DNA of 64,000 nt from Methylococcus sp. Mc7 (GTDB taxonomy: Bacteria; Pseudomonadota; Gammaproteobacteria; Methylococcales; Methylococcaceae). Positions 62,815 to 64,000 of this stretch are shown in pieces (position 1 is the stretch's first letter; every line of letters starts with the position of its first letter). A model generated the notes under the pieces. That model was not told the origin of the DNA, ran no database searches, and saw only the letters and a list, made by a program, of their open reading frames with translations. Location of the stretch: NCBI RefSeq assembly GCF_019285515.1, contig NZ_CP079095.1:2946501-3010500 (forward strand). The letters run 5' to 3'. A program made the position numbers and the translations under genes.

Positions 62815-63155
62815 GGCCTCTTTCCCAGAAAGCCGGCGATCCCTTCGATTTCACCATCCTTGAGACCGGCTGCGATCCGGTTCATGACGGTGCCCGATCG
62901 CTTGCCCTCACGATAGTCCCGCAACATGGACGCTATCTCCTTCGCCTCGAAGCGGCGTGGCGATGTCAGCTCGGAAAGCGGTCCGTTTTCTTGCCCTCCC
63001 TCTTCAGCATGGCAGCCGAGACAACCGAGGGCCGCCAAAGCTGTATCCGGGCTTTCGGCGCGGGCGGGGAGACAGAGAGCGACAGCGATCGTACCGACGT
63101 GTGCGGACCTCGCAAACGATCGAACGGTACGGCGGGTGTTCAACTGATGACTCAC
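62811..63155 (-). CDS. Monohaem cytochrome c (FccA-like)
   Basis: A 114-residue class I cytochrome c with a signal peptide (GTIAVALCLPARA) and one haem site CLGCH; the likely axial methionine is in KRSGTVMNRIAAG. It is the electron acceptor partner of the flavoprotein encoded next (ATGA overlap). GTG start. It diverges from pmoC across 322 bases. Confidence 0.88.
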   Translation of the reverse strand: MSHQLNTRRTVRSFARSAHVGTIAVALCLPARAESPDTALAALGCLGCHAEEGGQENGPLSELTSPRRFEAKEIASMLRDYREGKRSGTVMNRIAAGLKDGEIEGIAGFLGKRP

Positions 63156-63308
63156 GGCGGGATATCCTGCAAAGATCGGCCTGACCGATTTTATGCAAGC
63201 GTGACGATTCGACCAAGCGGCGATTCCATCGAGGATACTGCATTAAGCGCTGCACAACCCATTGATTTATATGGAGCCACCCCTGCGTCAAAATGTCGCA
63301 GATTTTCC

Positions 63309-63336
63309 TTGACAGTTTGATGAAGGGTGATAGACT
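63309..63336 (+). promoter_or_regulatory. Sigma-70-type promoter of pmoCAB
   Basis: TTGACA (63309-63314), a 16-base spacer and TAGACT (63331-63336) lie 142 bases before pmoC. The -35 is perfect, the -10 imperfect. A sigma-70-like promoter in front of pmoC is known in M. capsulatus. The rest of the 322-base gap has no gene. Confidence 0.7.
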
Positions 63337-63477
63337 CCCTCGCACCGACGGACCGGAACCGCCTCTGTTGCGGGACCAATAGAACGCCCGTTAGAGGCAG
63401 GAAAGATAGGGAATTAGAGAAGCGGGTTGTCGGCCGAAACGCCGGCCCCTTTCAACCATAACGAGGAGGATAAAACA

Positions 63478-64000
63478 ATGGCAGCAACAACCATTGGTGG
63501 TGCAGCCGCGGCCGAAGCGCCGATGCTGGACAAGAAGTGGCTCACATTCGCGTTGGCGATCTACACCGTGTTCTACATGTGGGTGCGCTGGTACGAAGGC
63601 GTCTACGGCTGGTCCGCCGGCCTGGATTCGTTCGCGCCGGAGTTCGAAACCTACTGGATGAACTTCCTGTACACCGAGATCGTCCTGGAAATCGTGACGG
63701 CTTCGATCCTGTGGGGTTACCTCTGGAAGACCCGCGACCGCAACCTGGCCGCGCTGACCCCGCGTGAAGAGCTGCGCCGCAACTTCACCCACCTGACCTG
63801 GCTGGTGGCCTACGCCTGGGCCCTCTACTGGGGCGCTTCCTACTTCACCGAGCAGGACGGCACCTGGCATCAGACGATCGTGCGCGACACCGACTTCACC
63901 CCGTCGCACATCATCGAGTTCTATCTGAGCTACCCGATCTACATCATCACCGGCTTTGCGGCGTTCATCTATGCCAAGACGCGTCTGCCGTTCTTCGCGA
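63478..64000 (+). CDS. pmoC: Particulate methane monooxygenase subunit C (partial)
   Basis: The first 174 residues of PmoC, cut by the window edge (full length about 260). It begins MAATTIGGAAAAEAPMLDKK, followed by helices FALAIYTVFYMWVRWYEGVY, YTEIVLEIVTASILWGYLWK and YWGASYFTEQDGTW. Copper ligands of PmoC are visible: Asp in DTDFTPSHIIEFYLS and the His of that segment. pMMO oxidises methane to methanol in intracytoplasmic membranes. Ribosome site GAGGAGGA precedes the ATG. pmoA and pmoB should follow outside. Confidence 0.98.
   Translation, partial: MAATTIGGAAAAEAPMLDKKWLTFALAIYTVFYMWVRWYEGVYGWSAGLDSFAPEFETYWMNFLYTEIVLEIVTASILWGYLWKTRDRNLAALTPREELRRNFTHLTWLVAYAWALYWGASYFTEQDGTWHQTIVRDTDFTPSHIIEFYLSYPIYIITGFAAFIYAKTRLPFFA

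Overview
The window comes from a gammaproteobacterial methanotroph, most likely a Methylococcus close to M. capsulatus. The strongest reason is the gene running off the right edge, which encodes PmoC of particulate methane monooxygenase with a nearly textbook Methylococcus N-terminus. The GC-rich coding sequence and the housekeeping gene order (rpsO-pnp, truB-rbfA-infB-nusA-rimP, recR-ybaB-dnaX-ffs) agree. A few differences from the PmoC I remember for strain Bath suggest another strain or species; this is recall, not a search.

Left part (1-20 kb). After a SYLF/YSC84 lipoprotein there is a dicarboxylate symporter gene split by a 298-bp repeat, with a second inverted copy of the repeat just past its 3' end. 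Next comes a gas vesicle locus of about 16 kb on the + strand: gvpA, small accessory genes, gvpN, a gvpV-like gene, gvpF, gvpG, gvpA-family paralogues, gvpK, a GvpH/Hsp20-like gene, a Cdc48-type double AAA ATPase and a second gvpF/L. It carries its own NtrC-type activator with a GAFTGA motif and a PAS-histidine kinase. A near-consensus sigma-54 promoter lies in front of gvpA, so the locus probably contains its own switch. Two apparently identical 2352-bp IS66 elements interrupt the first gvpF and an uncharacterised locus gene, so the strain is probably gas-vesicle negative, and recently so.

Middle part (20-40 kb). A deletion scar (YciI/SRPBCC remnants) is followed by queG, a GST, a DUF2760 gene with two divergent Hsp70-like genes, and a complete bacterial V/A-type ATPase operon in the order B-D-I-K-E-DUF2764-A. 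That order is a circular permutation of the E-DUF2764-A-B-D-I-K order known from Chlamydia and Bacteroidetes. The K proteolipid keeps most of the sodium-ligand pattern of Enterococcus NtpK. An ExbB-ExbD-TonB-like set follows, whose ExbB carries a periplasmic DUF2341/LamG domain.

Right part (40-64 kb). This is mainly the translation and RNA backbone on the minus strand, with a candidate attenuator leader before rimP. It also holds lpxH, the full EF-P beta-lysylation set (efp, epmA, divergent epmB), the recR-ybaB-dnaX operon and the 4.5S SRP RNA. A degraded IS91-type transposase then precedes a small putative RiPP locus: a secreted 102-residue precursor with a double-glycine-like LTEQQLDGVTAG motif beside a RimK/graspetide-type ATP-grasp gene whose GTG start sits inside a 19-bp inverted repeat. 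DUF4202, a CDF cation transporter and a flavocytochrome-c-like pair (FccB, cytochrome c) lead to the pmo promoter and pmoC.

I saw no tRNA, rRNA or CRISPR array. Functions are assigned from motifs and remembered families; no database search was possible.
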